From Pedobacter westerhofensis (GTDB lineage Bacteria > Bacteroidota > Bacteroidia > Sphingobacteriales > Sphingobacteriaceae), in the NCBI RefSeq assembly GCF_900182595.1, contig NZ_FXTN01000010.1:1-64000 (forward strand): DNA of 64,000 nucleotides, written 5' to 3'. The position numbers and the translations under genes are program-made. Of this stretch, positions 8,120-16,606 are shown piece by piece. The notes below the pieces were generated by a model, which worked only from the letters and a program-made list of their open reading frames with translations, made no database searches and was not told the origin of the DNA. How positions within the stretch are numbered: the first letter of the stretch is position 1; the number at the start of each line of letters is the position of its first letter.

Positions 8120-9247
8120 ATGAAATTAAACCACAGCTATCGCAGAGCAACAAGCGTATTCTTTTTTATCGCTGGTTTAACCTATTCAAGCTGGGCCTGC
8201 CGTATCCATGAACTGCAGGCCAGCTTTCAGCTCAGTAATGCTGAGCTGGGCAGTATCTTGTTTGCCCTGCCCGTAGGGCTCATGATCAGCCTTCCCCTAT
8301 CAGGATGGATGGTCACCCGCTTTGGCAGCCGCAAAATCCTGGTCGCCGCCGGACTATTCTTTCCTTTGATGTTATGCATGATCGGTTTTACGGTAAAGAT
8401 CTGGCAGCTTGTGATCGTACTGTTTTTTTTTGGCTACCTCAACAATGTGTTTGAGGTAGCCATGAATACTCAGGCTGTAGGTATTGAAAACCTGTACAAA
8501 AGATCTATCATGACTTCCTTTCATGGATTGTGGAGCCTTGCAGGATTCACAGGAATTGCCCTCGGCACCCTCGCTATTGCGCTGAAATACCCGGTATGGC
8601 TGCATTTTTCGGCAATCGCCCTGATCTGCTGGACACTGGCCCTGCTCAACCGGAGGTCCCTGTTGCCAGAAGATGAGCCGCAGGAATCTCAGCCGGTTTT
8701 TGCTGTTCCGGACAAGAACATCCTCAAACTGGGAATGATCGCTTTTGCCAGCCTGATCACTGAGGGTACGATGTTCGACTGGAGCGGGATATATTTTCAC
8801 AGAATTGTGATGGCCCCATCCTCCCTGACCACAGCAGGGTATATCGCATTTATGGGCACTATGGCAGCCGGCCGTTTTACGGGCGATCATCTGGTTACGC
8901 GTTTTAGCGTAAAACGCATTTTGCAATGGAGCGGCATTATCAGCACTTCCGGTTTACTGCTTGCGGTTGTTTTTCCAAATATTTATGTGGCTACACTGGG
9001 ATTTCTGCTGGTAGGCATCGGCGTATCTTCAGTGGTTCCGCTTGCTATAGCACTGGCCGGGAAATCCAGCACGCTAGCACCCGGAATGGCAATAGCGGCG
9101 GTCTCAACTGTTGGCTTTCTGGGCTTTCTCATAGGCCCGCCGCTGATTGGCTTTATTGCTGAGGCCAGCAGCCTGCGCTGGTCGTTCACACTCATTGCTA
9201 TTCTTGGTTTGGGGACTACACTTCTTGCTTCACGTATCAAACACTGA
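8120..9247 (+). CDS. MFS transporter
   Basis: A 375-residue hydrophobic inner-membrane protein with about 12 predicted helices. The loop between helices 2 and 3 reads GWMVTRFGSRKILVAAG, the MFS signature (G-x-x-x-D/T-R-x-G-R-[KR]). The N-terminus (SVFFFIAGLTYSSWACRI) resembles the sugar/drug porter group that includes YbjJ-like proteins. No signal peptide is needed. As last gene in the run it may export the product made by the three enzymes, or import a substrate. The direction cannot be judged from sequence. Confidence 0.9.
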   Translation: MKLNHSYRRATSVFFFIAGLTYSSWACRIHELQASFQLSNAELGSILFALPVGLMISLPLSGWMVTRFGSRKILVAAGLFFPLMLCMIGFTVKIWQLVIVLFFFGYLNNVFEVAMNTQAVGIENLYKRSIMTSFHGLWSLAGFTGIALGTLAIALKYPVWLHFSAIALICWTLALLNRRSLLPEDEPQESQPVFAVPDKNILKLGMIAFASLITEGTMFDWSGIYFHRIVMAPSSLTTAGYIAFMGTMAAGRFTGDHLVTRFSVKRILQWSGIISTSGLLLAVVFPNIYVATLGFLLVGIGVSSVVPLAIALAGKSSTLAPGMAIAAVSTVGFLGFLIGPPLIGFIAEASSLRWSFTLIAILGLGTTLLASRIKH

Positions 9248-9418
9248 ACATCATTCTTCTTCCTGCAACTGCCATAATGTAATTAATCTGCATACAATAC
9301 TGCTGTGCCTGGGTGTTTACATACATCTTGTCAGGTTTTTGTCCCCAGTTGTAACATAGGTATGGAAATTGTATCTTACTCCATAAATTAACACTTGTTA
9401 AACCAAAACAGAATAAAA

Positions 9419-10000
9419 ATGAAAAAAGCAATATTAGGAATTATTGGAGCCTTATTTGTCACTACCATGCTGAGCAGCTGTGGCTATAATTCAATGGTTA
9501 AGCTGGATGAAGATGTGAAAACAAAATGGAACCAGGTAGAAACCCAGTACCAGCGCCGCTCTGATCTGATCCCTAATTTAGTGAGTACCGTAAAGGGAGC
9601 AGCTAAATTTGAACAAAGTACATTAACCGCAGTGGTAGAAGCACGCTCTAAAGCCAGCCAGATCAAGGTAAATGCCGATGACCTTTCACCGGAAAAAATT
9701 GCTCAGTTCCAAGCTGCACAGGGACAGGTAGGACAGGCATTAAGCCGTTTGATGGTGCTGACAGAAAATTATCCTGAATTGAAAGCTACCCAACAGTTCA
9801 GTGATCTTTCTGTACAGCTGGAAGGAACAGAAAACAGGATTGCCGTTGCCCGCAAGGATTTTAACGATTCTGTGCAGGAATACAATACCAAAGTGAGATC
9901 GTTCCCAAACAACCTTACCGCGGGTATGTTCGGCTTTAAACAAAGAGCTGGTTTTAAGGCTGACGAAGGTGCCCAAAATGCTCCTAAAGTACAATTTTAA
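9419..10000 (+). CDS. LemA family lipoprotein
   Basis: 193 residues from the ATG at 9419. A TTG 24 bp upstream is in frame, but the signal sequence begins at the ATG. MKKAILGIIGALFVTTMLSSCG is a lipoprotein signal with lipobox LSSC. The mature part is the LemA helical bundle, recognised by DEDVKTKWNQVETQYQRRSD, LIPNLVSTVKG and the C-terminal YNTKVRSFPNNLTAGMFGF. The molecular role of LemA proteins is not settled. In Bacteroidota and Proteobacteria they are usually next to TPM-domain genes, as here (76 bp to the next gene). Confidence 0.95.
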   Translation: MKKAILGIIGALFVTTMLSSCGYNSMVKLDEDVKTKWNQVETQYQRRSDLIPNLVSTVKGAAKFEQSTLTAVVEARSKASQIKVNADDLSPEKIAQFQAAQGQVGQALSRLMVLTENYPELKATQQFSDLSVQLEGTENRIAVARKDFNDSVQEYNTKVRSFPNNLTAGMFGFKQRAGFKADEGAQNAPKVQF

Positions 10001-10076
10001 TCTACAGCACAACAAATAAGGGTATCACGTGTTTAATCAGCATGTCATACCCTTATCTGTTTAATTCATATCACAT

Positions 10077-10520
10077 ATGTCATTTCTGACTGAACAAGAA
10101 CAAGACCTGGTTACCAGCGCGATTAGCAATGCTGAAAAGCTTACCTCAGGCGAAATTAGGATTGCAGTAGAAAAACATTGTCCGGGTGAAGCCTTTGAAA
10201 GGGCTACTGCCTATTTTGGTAAATTAGGGATGGATAAAACGTCGTTACACAATGGCGTGCTGATCTATATCGCCTATGCTGATCAAAAATTTGCGATCAT
10301 CGGCGACAGAGGTATCCACCGTGTGGTGCCACCAGATTTCTGGGAAACTACGCAGGTAGCAATGAAAGCACATTTTGCCAGTGGAAACATTCTGAATGGT
10401 ATTGTTGCCGGGGTACAACTGGCAGGAGAAAAACTGGCCGCTCACTTTCCTCCTCAAAATGGAGATATCAATGAATTGCCCAATGACATTATTTTTATGG
10501 ACAAAAGGGATGCTAACTAA
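10077..10520 (+). CDS. TPM domain protein, soluble
   Basis: 147 residues consisting of one TPM (TLP18.3/Psb32/MOLO-1) domain: TSGEIRIAVEKHC at the first strand, GVLIYIAYADQKFAIIGDRGIH in the core, and DFWETTQVAMKAHF in the last helices. It has no signal peptide or membrane segment, unlike its neighbour, so it probably stays in the cytoplasm. TPM domains occur in membrane-associated factors (Psb32 in photosystem repair, plus bacterial YgcG-like proteins). The exact role is unknown. The next gene begins 6 bp after its stop. Confidence 0.9.
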   Translation: MSFLTEQEQDLVTSAISNAEKLTSGEIRIAVEKHCPGEAFERATAYFGKLGMDKTSLHNGVLIYIAYADQKFAIIGDRGIHRVVPPDFWETTQVAMKAHFASGNILNGIVAGVQLAGEKLAAHFPPQNGDINELPNDIIFMDKRDAN

Positions 10521-10526
10521 GAACAA

Positions 10527-11312
10527 ATGAAGAAAATAATCTTAGCCTTATTCCTGACACTATTATATACCGGTGGTTTTGCACAGGATTTCCCCGCAAA
10601 ACCTGCAACTCTGGTAAATGACTATACAGGTACGCTCACGGAAGTACAAAAACAACAGCTGGAGAATAAGCTTGTAGCTTATGACGACTCCAGTTCTACA
10701 CAAATTGCCATTGCGATTATCAAAAGTGTTGGTGAGTACGACATCAATGACTATGCGCTCGGTTTGGGCAGAAAATGGGGCGTAGGCGGCGCAAAGAAAA
10801 ACAATGGCGTGATGATCGTGGTTGCGCTGGGCGACCGCAAGATCGCTATGCAAACAGGATATGGCCTGGAGGGGGCTTTGCCCGATATCATTACCAAGAG
10901 GATTATTGACAACGAAATTAAGCCCTATTTTAAGGAGGGCGATTATTACAGTGGCCTTGATGCAGGTACCACTGCGATTATCAAATACAGCAAGGGAGAG
11001 TACAAAAACGACAATCCAAAAGCCAAAGGATCTAAAAACGGCACCGGAAACGGAATCTTTATCCTGATTGTCATCATTGTTATCATCATCATTATTATCA
11101 GAAGAGGCGGCGGTGGTGGTGGCGGCAGTCAGATTTTAGGTGGCCGCGGTTCAGGATCCGGATTTTTAACCGGTATGCTGCTAGGCAACATGCTGGGCGG
11201 AAGAAGTTCCGGCAGCAGCTGGGGCGGTGGCAGCAGCGGAGGCGGCGGTGGTGGCTTTGGTGGTTTCGGCGGGGGTAGTTTTGGTGGCGGAGGCAGCAGC
11301 GGAAGCTGGTAA
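10527..11312 (+). CDS. Membrane TPM domain protein with glycine-rich tail (YgcG-like)
   Basis: 261 residues. A Sec signal peptide ends near residue 19 (...TGGFAQ). The TPM domain occupies about 25-150 and faces the periplasm (LVNDYTGTLTEVQKQQLE, KNNGVMIVVALGDRKIAMQTG). A membrane helix rich in Ile/Val (GIFILIVIIVIIII) lies near 180. The remaining tail is almost entirely Gly and Ser. The tail is low-complexity and common in this family (for example YgcG). With LemA and the soluble TPM protein it forms a conserved membrane-linked set. Confidence 0.92.
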   Translation: MKKIILALFLTLLYTGGFAQDFPAKPATLVNDYTGTLTEVQKQQLENKLVAYDDSSSTQIAIAIIKSVGEYDINDYALGLGRKWGVGGAKKNNGVMIVVALGDRKIAMQTGYGLEGALPDIITKRIIDNEIKPYFKEGDYYSGLDAGTTAIIKYSKGEYKNDNPKAKGSKNGTGNGIFILIVIIVIIIIIIRRGGGGGGGSQILGGRGSGSGFLTGMLLGNMLGGRSSGSSWGGGSSGGGGGGFGGFGGGSFGGGGSSGSW

Positions 11313-11315
11313 CCT

Positions 11316-11720
11316 ATGTACAGACGAGATCTTTTAACCGCAGAAATACAAAAGCTTGCCCAGGCACTGGCAAGGCTGATGGGACTGAAACAGGAAGGCA
11401 AACTTGAAGAAGCCGACAAAGGTATTGATGAACTGCTGGAAAATGATTTTGGAATTCTCTTTACAGACGTGCTCAACAGTAGCCTGGAGGACTTTGAACT
11501 TTTCCTGCAGCAAAAAGACTTCGCAGCTGAAAAGCTCGACTTCTTTTCACAGTTGCTCTACCTCAAATTTAGTACTGTAAATCTTACCAAAGAGAATAGA
11601 TCACTGGCACATAAACTGAAGCTAATTTACCAGATCCTGGAAATCAAACATCATGTTGTAAACATGATCAGCATTGGGCGGCAAAAAAGCATAGAGCAAT
11701 ACTTAAACCTTAATTCCTGA
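11316..11720 (+). CDS. Conserved hypothetical helical protein
   Basis: 134 residues, predicted all-helical and soluble, beginning MYRRDLLTAEIQKLAQAL and including GKLEEADKGIDELLENDFGI, which reads like a single tetratricopeptide-like hairpin. I do not recognise a named family with certainty. It starts 3 bp after the TPM gene, and its stop codon overlaps the NUDIX start by one base (TGATGG). It is thus embedded in the same transcript and translationally coupled. Confidence 0.7.
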   Translation: MYRRDLLTAEIQKLAQALARLMGLKQEGKLEEADKGIDELLENDFGILFTDVLNSSLEDFELFLQQKDFAAEKLDFFSQLLYLKFSTVNLTKENRSLAHKLKLIYQILEIKHHVVNMISIGRQKSIEQYLNLNS

Positions 11721-12271
11721 TGGAGATTTTAAAATGGCAGAAACTTTCATCCAGATATCTGGTGAAAGAGAGATGGGCGACTTTACGTGTAGATACTTGT
11801 AAATTACAGAATGGTACTGTCAAAGATGATTACTACGTGCTTGAATATCCAGATTGGGCAAATGCGATCGCTTTGACTGACGACAATAAATTAATCCTGG
11901 TACGACAGTACCGTCATGCCGCAGATATCATTTCGCTAGAAGTTCCGGGAGGAGTAATAGAACCGGGTGAAGACCCTGAGCTGGGCGTAAGACGTGAACT
12001 ACTGGAAGAAACGGGCTATTCTTTTAAAAGCTGTGAGCTGATCGCTACACTTTATCCCAACCCTGCTACATCTACAAACAGAACTTTTACCTATTTGCTG
12101 AAAGGCGGTGTAAAAACTCAGGAGCAGCACCTGGATGAGCACGAGATCCTCAATGTAGAGGAATATACTATTGATGAAGTGAAACAGCTTTTAGTGGAGA
12201 ACAAAATAGATCAGTCGCTCCATGCTGCCGCGCTGTTTTATGGCTTATTAAAGCTGGAGGCAATTAAGTAA
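11720..12271 (+). CDS. NUDIX hydrolase (ADP-ribose pyrophosphatase type)
   Basis: 183 residues. The Nudix box is complete: GGVIEPGEDPELGVRRELLEE plus TGY, matching G-x5-E-x7-R-E-U-x-E-E-x-G-U. The preceding strand IALTDDNKLILVRQYRHAAD is typical of the ADP-ribose diphosphatase (NudF-like) subgroup, which hydrolyses nucleoside diphosphate sugars. The length agrees with that subgroup. It is last in the LemA-TPM run and converges on dnaA with only 5 bp between stop codons. Substrate preference is inferred only. Confidence 0.9.
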   Translation: MEILKWQKLSSRYLVKERWATLRVDTCKLQNGTVKDDYYVLEYPDWANAIALTDDNKLILVRQYRHAADIISLEVPGGVIEPGEDPELGVRRELLEETGYSFKSCELIATLYPNPATSTNRTFTYLLKGGVKTQEQHLDEHEILNVEEYTIDEVKQLLVENKIDQSLHAAALFYGLLKLEAIK

Positions 12272-12276
12272 CAGAA

Positions 12277-13707
12277 TTAGCTCATTTTGAGCTTTTTCTG
12301 TATATCATGTACGTAGCCTTTGAATTTCTTATCCGTATCGATGAGGTCTTCTACGGTCTGACAGGCATAAATCACAGTGGAATGGTCGCGGCCACCAAAA
12401 AAAGCACCAATCGTTTTCAAAGACGATTTGGTATGGCTTTTAGACAGGTACATGGAGATCTGACGGGCCTGTACAATTTCTCTTTTACGTGTCGGAGATT
12501 TCACCATATCCACAGGAACCTCAAAGTATTCACATACCAGTTTCTGGATGTATTCCATGGAAATCTCTTTTGTGGTGTTCTTGATAAAGTTCTTCAGCAT
12601 TTGTTTAGCCAGACCAAGATCGATATCCTTTTTATTCAGCGTAGATTGTGCCAGCAGGGATACCATCGCTCCTTCCAGTTCCCGCACATTGTTATCAATG
12701 TTATGGGCTACATATTCAACTACTTCCTGCGGAAGCTCAATTCCGTCAGCATACATTTTCTTCCTCAGGATCGCAATACGCGTTTCCAGGTCAGGAATCT
12801 GAAGATCTGCAGAAAGGCCCCACTTGAAACGGCTCAGCAGGCGCTCTTCCAGTCCGGCTAAATCCTTTGGTGCTTTATCTGAAGTAAGGATAACCTGTTT
12901 GCCGGATTGGTGCAGGTGATTGAAAATATGGAAAAATATGTCCTGTGTTTTTTCCTTCCCAGCAAAGTTGTGTACATCATCCATAATGATGACATCCATC
13001 GCCTGATAGAAGTTCACAAAATCATTGATCGTATTATTTTTTAAGGAGTCTACAAACTGCTGGCAAAATTTCTCACAGGAAACATAGATGACCAGTTTAT
13101 CGGGCATGGTCCTTTTGATCTCATTGCCGATCGCCTGGGCCAGATGGGTCTTCCCCAGGCCAACTCCTCCGTATACCATCAGGGGGTTAAAAGAGGTGCC
13201 CCCTGGCTTTGCAGCTACGGCATATCCTGCTGAGCGTGCGAGCCTGTTACAATCTCCCTCGATATAGTTTTCAAAGGTATAGTTTGAATTGAGCTGAGGG
13301 TCTACATTGAGTTTTTTCAGCCCCGGAATGATAAAAGGATTTTTAATGTCCTTATTGATAGAAACAGGTATTGGCATAGATTGCATTTTTGCTTCCGCGC
13401 CGTTACCATTGGAGGGTATATTAGTTGTATATGGCGAACCGCTGTTAGAAGATTTATCCACAACAATATTGTATTCCAACCTGCCTTCTTCTCCCAATTG
13501 CTTTTTTACCGTTTTGCGAAGCAGGCCGACATAGTGTTCCTCCAGCCATTCATAGAAGAATAAACTAGGCACCTGTATTGTCAAAACCTTGCCATCCAGT
13601 TTAAGGGCAGAAATCGGTTCGAACCAAGTTTTGAAGCTTTGGCCCGGGATATTGTCCTTAATAATCTGCAGACAGTTTTTCCATACTTCGGTACAAGTTT
13701 TTTCCAT
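12277..13707 (-). CDS. dnaA: Chromosomal replication initiator protein DnaA
   Basis: 476 residues from the ATG at 13707, where MEKTCTEVWKNCLQIIKDN matches the usual domain I start. The upstream in-frame codons have no resemblance to DnaA. Domain I covers about 1-85. A variable linker follows to about 140. The AAA+ domain III has Walker A GGVGLGKTH (about 180-188) and Walker B VIIMDDVHNF. Domain IV carries the DnaA signature ISMYLSKSHTKSSLKTIGAFFGGRDHSTV that contacts the DnaA box. It binds origin DNA and melts it to start replication. Two DnaA boxes lie in the upstream region, consistent with autoregulation or a nearby origin. Confidence 0.98.
   Translation of the reverse strand: MEKTCTEVWKNCLQIIKDNIPGQSFKTWFEPISALKLDGKVLTIQVPSLFFYEWLEEHYVGLLRKTVKKQLGEEGRLEYNIVVDKSSNSGSPYTTNIPSNGNGAEAKMQSMPIPVSINKDIKNPFIIPGLKKLNVDPQLNSNYTFENYIEGDCNRLARSAGYAVAAKPGGTSFNPLMVYGGVGLGKTHLAQAIGNEIKRTMPDKLVIYVSCEKFCQQFVDSLKNNTINDFVNFYQAMDVIIMDDVHNFAGKEKTQDIFFHIFNHLHQSGKQVILTSDKAPKDLAGLEERLLSRFKWGLSADLQIPDLETRIAILRKKMYADGIELPQEVVEYVAHNIDNNVRELEGAMVSLLAQSTLNKKDIDLGLAKQMLKNFIKNTTKEISMEYIQKLVCEYFEVPVDMVKSPTRKREIVQARQISMYLSKSHTKSSLKTIGAFFGGRDHSTVIYACQTVEDLIDTDKKFKGYVHDIQKKLKMS
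12279..12297 (+). terminator. Intrinsic terminator of the LemA-TPM-NUDIX transcript
   Basis: AGCTCA (12279-12284), a 3-nt loop and TGAGCT (12288-12293) are followed by a T-run. The hairpin lies inside the last codons of the converging dnaA gene. Confidence 0.6.
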
Positions 13708-13789
13708 AGGTATTCTATAATTTGTCGGTTTTAGGTAGCTAAAACAGCTTATTGAAAATACTGTTTCGGGAGATCGAAGATTCAAAAAA

Positions 13790-13798
13790 TTATCAACA
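13790..13798 (+). promoter_or_regulatory. DnaA box (variant)
   Basis: TTATCAACA differs by one base from the consensus TTATCCACA. It sits 83 bp upstream of the dnaA start in AT-rich DNA (13785-13840). Confidence 0.5.
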
Positions 13799-13873
13799 AA
13801 AAAAACTAAAATTTCATTTATTTAGTAAGTACTTAGGCAGCAGAGCAGTACCCCGCTTAACCTCAATTTTTTG

Positions 13874-13882
13874 TGTGGATAA
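13874..13882 (-). promoter_or_regulatory. DnaA box (perfect)
   Basis: TTATCCACA on the minus strand, an exact consensus DnaA box. It lies 75 bp from and opposite in orientation to the variant box. The segment between them is AT-rich. The pair could serve dnaA autoregulation or be part of an origin. Two boxes are too few to call an oriC by themselves. Confidence 0.65.
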
Positions 13883-13900
13883 CTATTTCTTAACATCTTT

Positions 13901-15448
13901 TTAGTGCTCTCCGAAAACGGTTCGCAGTACATCTGAGATTTCTCCAAGCGTACAATAAACCTCAACTGCGCTAAGAATAAATGGCATCAAATTATCCGAA
14001 GATTCTGCGGCAGTTTTCAATCTATCAAGCGCAGAAGCCACTTCAACGCTGTTTCTCCCTTCCTTTAAACGTTTTATCTTTTCAATTTGTATTGATCTGA
14101 TCGACTCATCAATCTGAAGGGTATCGGTAAACACTTCCTCTGTTTGTGCAAATCTGTTCACACCTACAATAACCCGGCCACCATCTTCAATTTCCAGCTG
14201 ATAATTATAAGCAGCGGCGGCGATTTCATTCTGCATATATCTGTTTTCTATCGCAGCTACCGATCCTCCCATGATATCAATTTTATCAATGTATAACTGC
14301 GCCGCGCATTCAATTTCGTCCGTCAGCGTTTCCACAAAATAGGATCCCGCCAGAGGGTCTGCGGTGTCGGCTACCCCGCTCTCATATGCGATCAGTTGTT
14401 GGGTGCGCAGGGCAATTTTTGCAGCAGCTTCTGTAGGAAGTGACAGTGCTTCATCATAACCGTTCGTGTGTAAAGACTGCGTGCCGCCAAGCACTGCGGC
14501 CATAGCCTGATTGGTAACTCTCACGATGTTATTCATCGGCTGCTGCGCTGTTAAAGTAGATCCTCCGGTCTGGGTATGAAAACGCAGCATCTGCGCTTTT
14601 TCATCGGTAGCGCCAAGATCTCTGGTCATCTTTGCCCACATTCTTCGTGCAGCGCGGAATTTTGCAATTTCTTCAAAGAAGTTGTTGTGGCAATTGAAAA
14701 AGAAGGACAGCCTTTTTGCAAAAACATTGATATCAAGCCCTTTTGCAAGGGCAGCATTCAAATAGGCCTTGCCATTGGAAAGCGTAAAGGCAAGTTCCTG
14801 CACAGCGGTAGATCCGGCCTCGCGGATATGGTAGCCCGAAATTGAGATCGTGTTCCATTTGGGCACTTCCCTGCTGCAATACTCAAAAATATCCGTGATG
14901 ATCCGCATAGAGGCCTTTGGCGGATAAATATAGGTACCTCTGGCAGCGTATTCTTTAAGGATATCATTCTGGATGGTCCCGGAAATCTGACGGAGGTCTG
15001 CACCCTGTTTTTTCGCCAGCGCAATATACATCGCCAGCAGGATGGATGCGGTTGCATTGATGGTCATGGAGGTGGTGATCTTTTGCAGTTCGATGCCCTC
15101 AAAAAGTATCTCCATGTCTTGTAGTGAATCAATAGCCACTCCTACCTTGCCTACTTCCCCCTCAGACAGCTCATGGTCGGAATCATAGCCAATCTGTGTA
15201 GGCAGATCAAAGGCCACTGATAAACCTGTTGTGCCCTGCTGTAACAGGTAATGGTACCGCTGATTGGATTCCTCAGCAGTACTGAAACCGGCGTACTGCC
15301 GCATGGTCCATAACCGGCCTCTGTACATATCCCGCTGTATTCCCCTTGTAAAAGGAAATTCACCAGGCTTCTCAGTGATCCTGCGGGCTTCCGTATAGAG
15401 CGGTCTGATCTCTATGGCAGAGCTTGTAAAGCACTTCTTTTCTTCCAT
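13901..15448 (-). CDS. Methylmalonyl-CoA mutase family, catalytic domain only
   Basis: 515 residues covering only the substrate-binding TIM barrel of acyl-CoA mutases. Family marks are FPFTRGIQRDMYRGRLWTMR, GTTGLSVAFDLPTQIGYDSD, TISISGYHIREAGSTAVQEL and RFHTQTGGSTLTAQQPMNN, which line the acyl-CoA pocket. The protein ends at LGEISDVLRTVFGEH, before the cobalamin-binding domain that full-length mutases carry. This is the layout of split mutases (large subunit of isobutyryl-CoA or methylmalonyl-CoA type), in which a separate small subunit binds B12. No such small subunit is seen in this window. It rearranges acyl-CoA carbon skeletons in branched-chain or propionate metabolism. The exact substrate is uncertain. 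Confidence 0.88.
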   Translation of the reverse strand: MEEKKCFTSSAIEIRPLYTEARRITEKPGEFPFTRGIQRDMYRGRLWTMRQYAGFSTAEESNQRYHYLLQQGTTGLSVAFDLPTQIGYDSDHELSEGEVGKVGVAIDSLQDMEILFEGIELQKITTSMTINATASILLAMYIALAKKQGADLRQISGTIQNDILKEYAARGTYIYPPKASMRIITDIFEYCSREVPKWNTISISGYHIREAGSTAVQELAFTLSNGKAYLNAALAKGLDINVFAKRLSFFFNCHNNFFEEIAKFRAARRMWAKMTRDLGATDEKAQMLRFHTQTGGSTLTAQQPMNNIVRVTNQAMAAVLGGTQSLHTNGYDEALSLPTEAAAKIALRTQQLIAYESGVADTADPLAGSYFVETLTDEIECAAQLYIDKIDIMGGSVAAIENRYMQNEIAAAAYNYQLEIEDGGRVIVGVNRFAQTEEVFTDTLQIDESIRSIQIEKIKRLKEGRNSVEVASALDRLKTAAESSDNLMPFILSAVEVYCTLGEISDVLRTVFGEH

Positions 15449-15484
15449 ACGTAGAATACAAATAATTTATATTTGGTTTACAGT

Positions 15485-16015
15485 TTAAAACAACTGATGA
15501 ATATCCTGTTTGATCAGCTCTATCGTCAGATCGTACGGGTTTTCGGCTATCCCTGCCAGGTGTTCCAAAACTGTCCTGCTCAAATCCCTGCCACTGGCCT
15601 CTGCCGGCAGTGTCCCAACAGCATTATTGACCATCGCAATGGTATCGTCTTTCAATTTACGCAATACATTCCAGCTTGCGGCATTTATATACAATTGCTG
15701 ACTTACATTGTGCTGGTACTCCGTCCGCACTTCATTCAGTATCCGCGCCTGCAATTCTACAGCGGGAACACCCGGCTCATACAGCCTCAGGAACAGGTTT
15801 GAGGGATTAAGGCGCTCTATAAAAACAATCATGCGCTCATGTGCCTGCAGGCGGAGCTGAAGCAGCCGCCCCCCCTCTTCTTTCCCGCTTTCAGCAGCCT
15901 GTGGCAGAAAGTATTTCAGGATATCATTTTTGAGCAGGAACCAAGATACGGTAAGCATGATAATTCCACCTGCAGCATGCACAGCAACCTGTGCAAAAAA
16001 ATATTGTATGTTCAT
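15485..16015 (-). CDS. Conserved hypothetical membrane-anchored protein
   Basis: 176 residues from the ATG at 16015. An earlier in-frame ATG at 16039 would only add eight residues before the hydrophobic segment. One membrane helix near the N-terminus (VHAAGGIIMLTVSWFLL) is followed by a cytoplasmic helical domain with the conserved-looking segments RLQAHERMIVFIERLNPSN and LSRTVLEHLAGIAENPYDLTI. I know similar proteins only as uncharacterised Bacteroidota proteins. It ends 36 bp upstream of the mutase start and is on the same strand, so the two may be cotranscribed. Confidence 0.7.
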   Translation of the reverse strand: MNIQYFFAQVAVHAAGGIIMLTVSWFLLKNDILKYFLPQAAESGKEEGGRLLQLRLQAHERMIVFIERLNPSNLFLRLYEPGVPAVELQARILNEVRTEYQHNVSQQLYINAASWNVLRKLKDDTIAMVNNAVGTLPAEASGRDLSRTVLEHLAGIAENPYDLTIELIKQDIHQLF

Positions 16016-16130
16016 TTTATGATTGTTAATTGCTAACAAAAATGTGTTTTTATTATGAATAAATTCAATTCTTTACGTCAAATTGACGATGCGCAGGATT
16101 TAGCTGTATGCAGTATAAACCATTTGTTAT

Positions 16131-16138
16131 TATCTTTG
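16131..16138 (+). promoter_or_regulatory. Promoter -7 element for the IscA/ErpA-type gene
   Basis: TATCTTTG matches TAnnTTTG and lies 21 bp upstream of the start codon at 16160. No clear -33 element was seen. Confidence 0.45.
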
Positions 16139-16159
16139 TGAAACCTAATTAGATATATC

Positions 16160-16510
16160 ATGAGCATAGTTGAAACAGCATTTGCACCGGTTTCATTTAC
16201 TGAAACGGCCGTAAAAGAACTTTTAAAGTTAAAAGACCAGCAGGAAATATCTGACGATTTTGGTTTGCGTGTTGGTGTTGAAGGCGGCGGATGTTCAGGA
16301 ATGAGCTATCTGCTTGGTTTTGATCAGAAGAAAGACGGCGATCAGGAATTTATCATTGACGGAATTAAGATTTATATGAATAAAGCGCACCAAATGTATC
16401 TGCTGGGAATGCAGGTAGACTGGCAGGACGGGCTAAACTCCAGGGGCTTTACTTTCAGCAACCCAAATGCAGACAGTACCTGCGGTTGCGGAACCAGTTT
16501 CTCAGTTTAA
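16160..16510 (+). CDS. Iron-sulfur cluster assembly accessory protein (IscA/ErpA/SufA type)
   Basis: 116 residues forming an A-type carrier. The three conserved cysteines are present: GVEGGGCSGMSYLLGF and the C-terminal CGCGTSF. A-type carriers receive Fe-S clusters from the scaffold and pass them to target proteins. The gene is monocistronic here, with its own -7 box and terminator, and is far from sufBCD (about 38 kb away). The family member (iscA, erpA or sufA) cannot be fixed from sequence alone. Confidence 0.95.
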   Translation: MSIVETAFAPVSFTETAVKELLKLKDQQEISDDFGLRVGVEGGGCSGMSYLLGFDQKKDGDQEFIIDGIKIYMNKAHQMYLLGMQVDWQDGLNSRGFTFSNPNADSTCGCGTSFSV

Positions 16511-16541
16511 GTTTTTTTCGTTCGCGTGTAACATTTTGCAG

Positions 16542-16571
16542 GTCCCGTTGTCATAGCAGCGGGACTTTTTT
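16542..16571 (+). terminator. Intrinsic terminator after the IscA/ErpA-type gene
   Basis: GTCCCGTTG (16542-16550) pairs with CAGCGGGAC (16557-16565) with one G-T wobble, followed by six T residues. Confidence 0.85.
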
Positions 16572-16606
16572 AGTTCTGTTAACTCCATCTAAATCGATTT
16601 GAGGAA

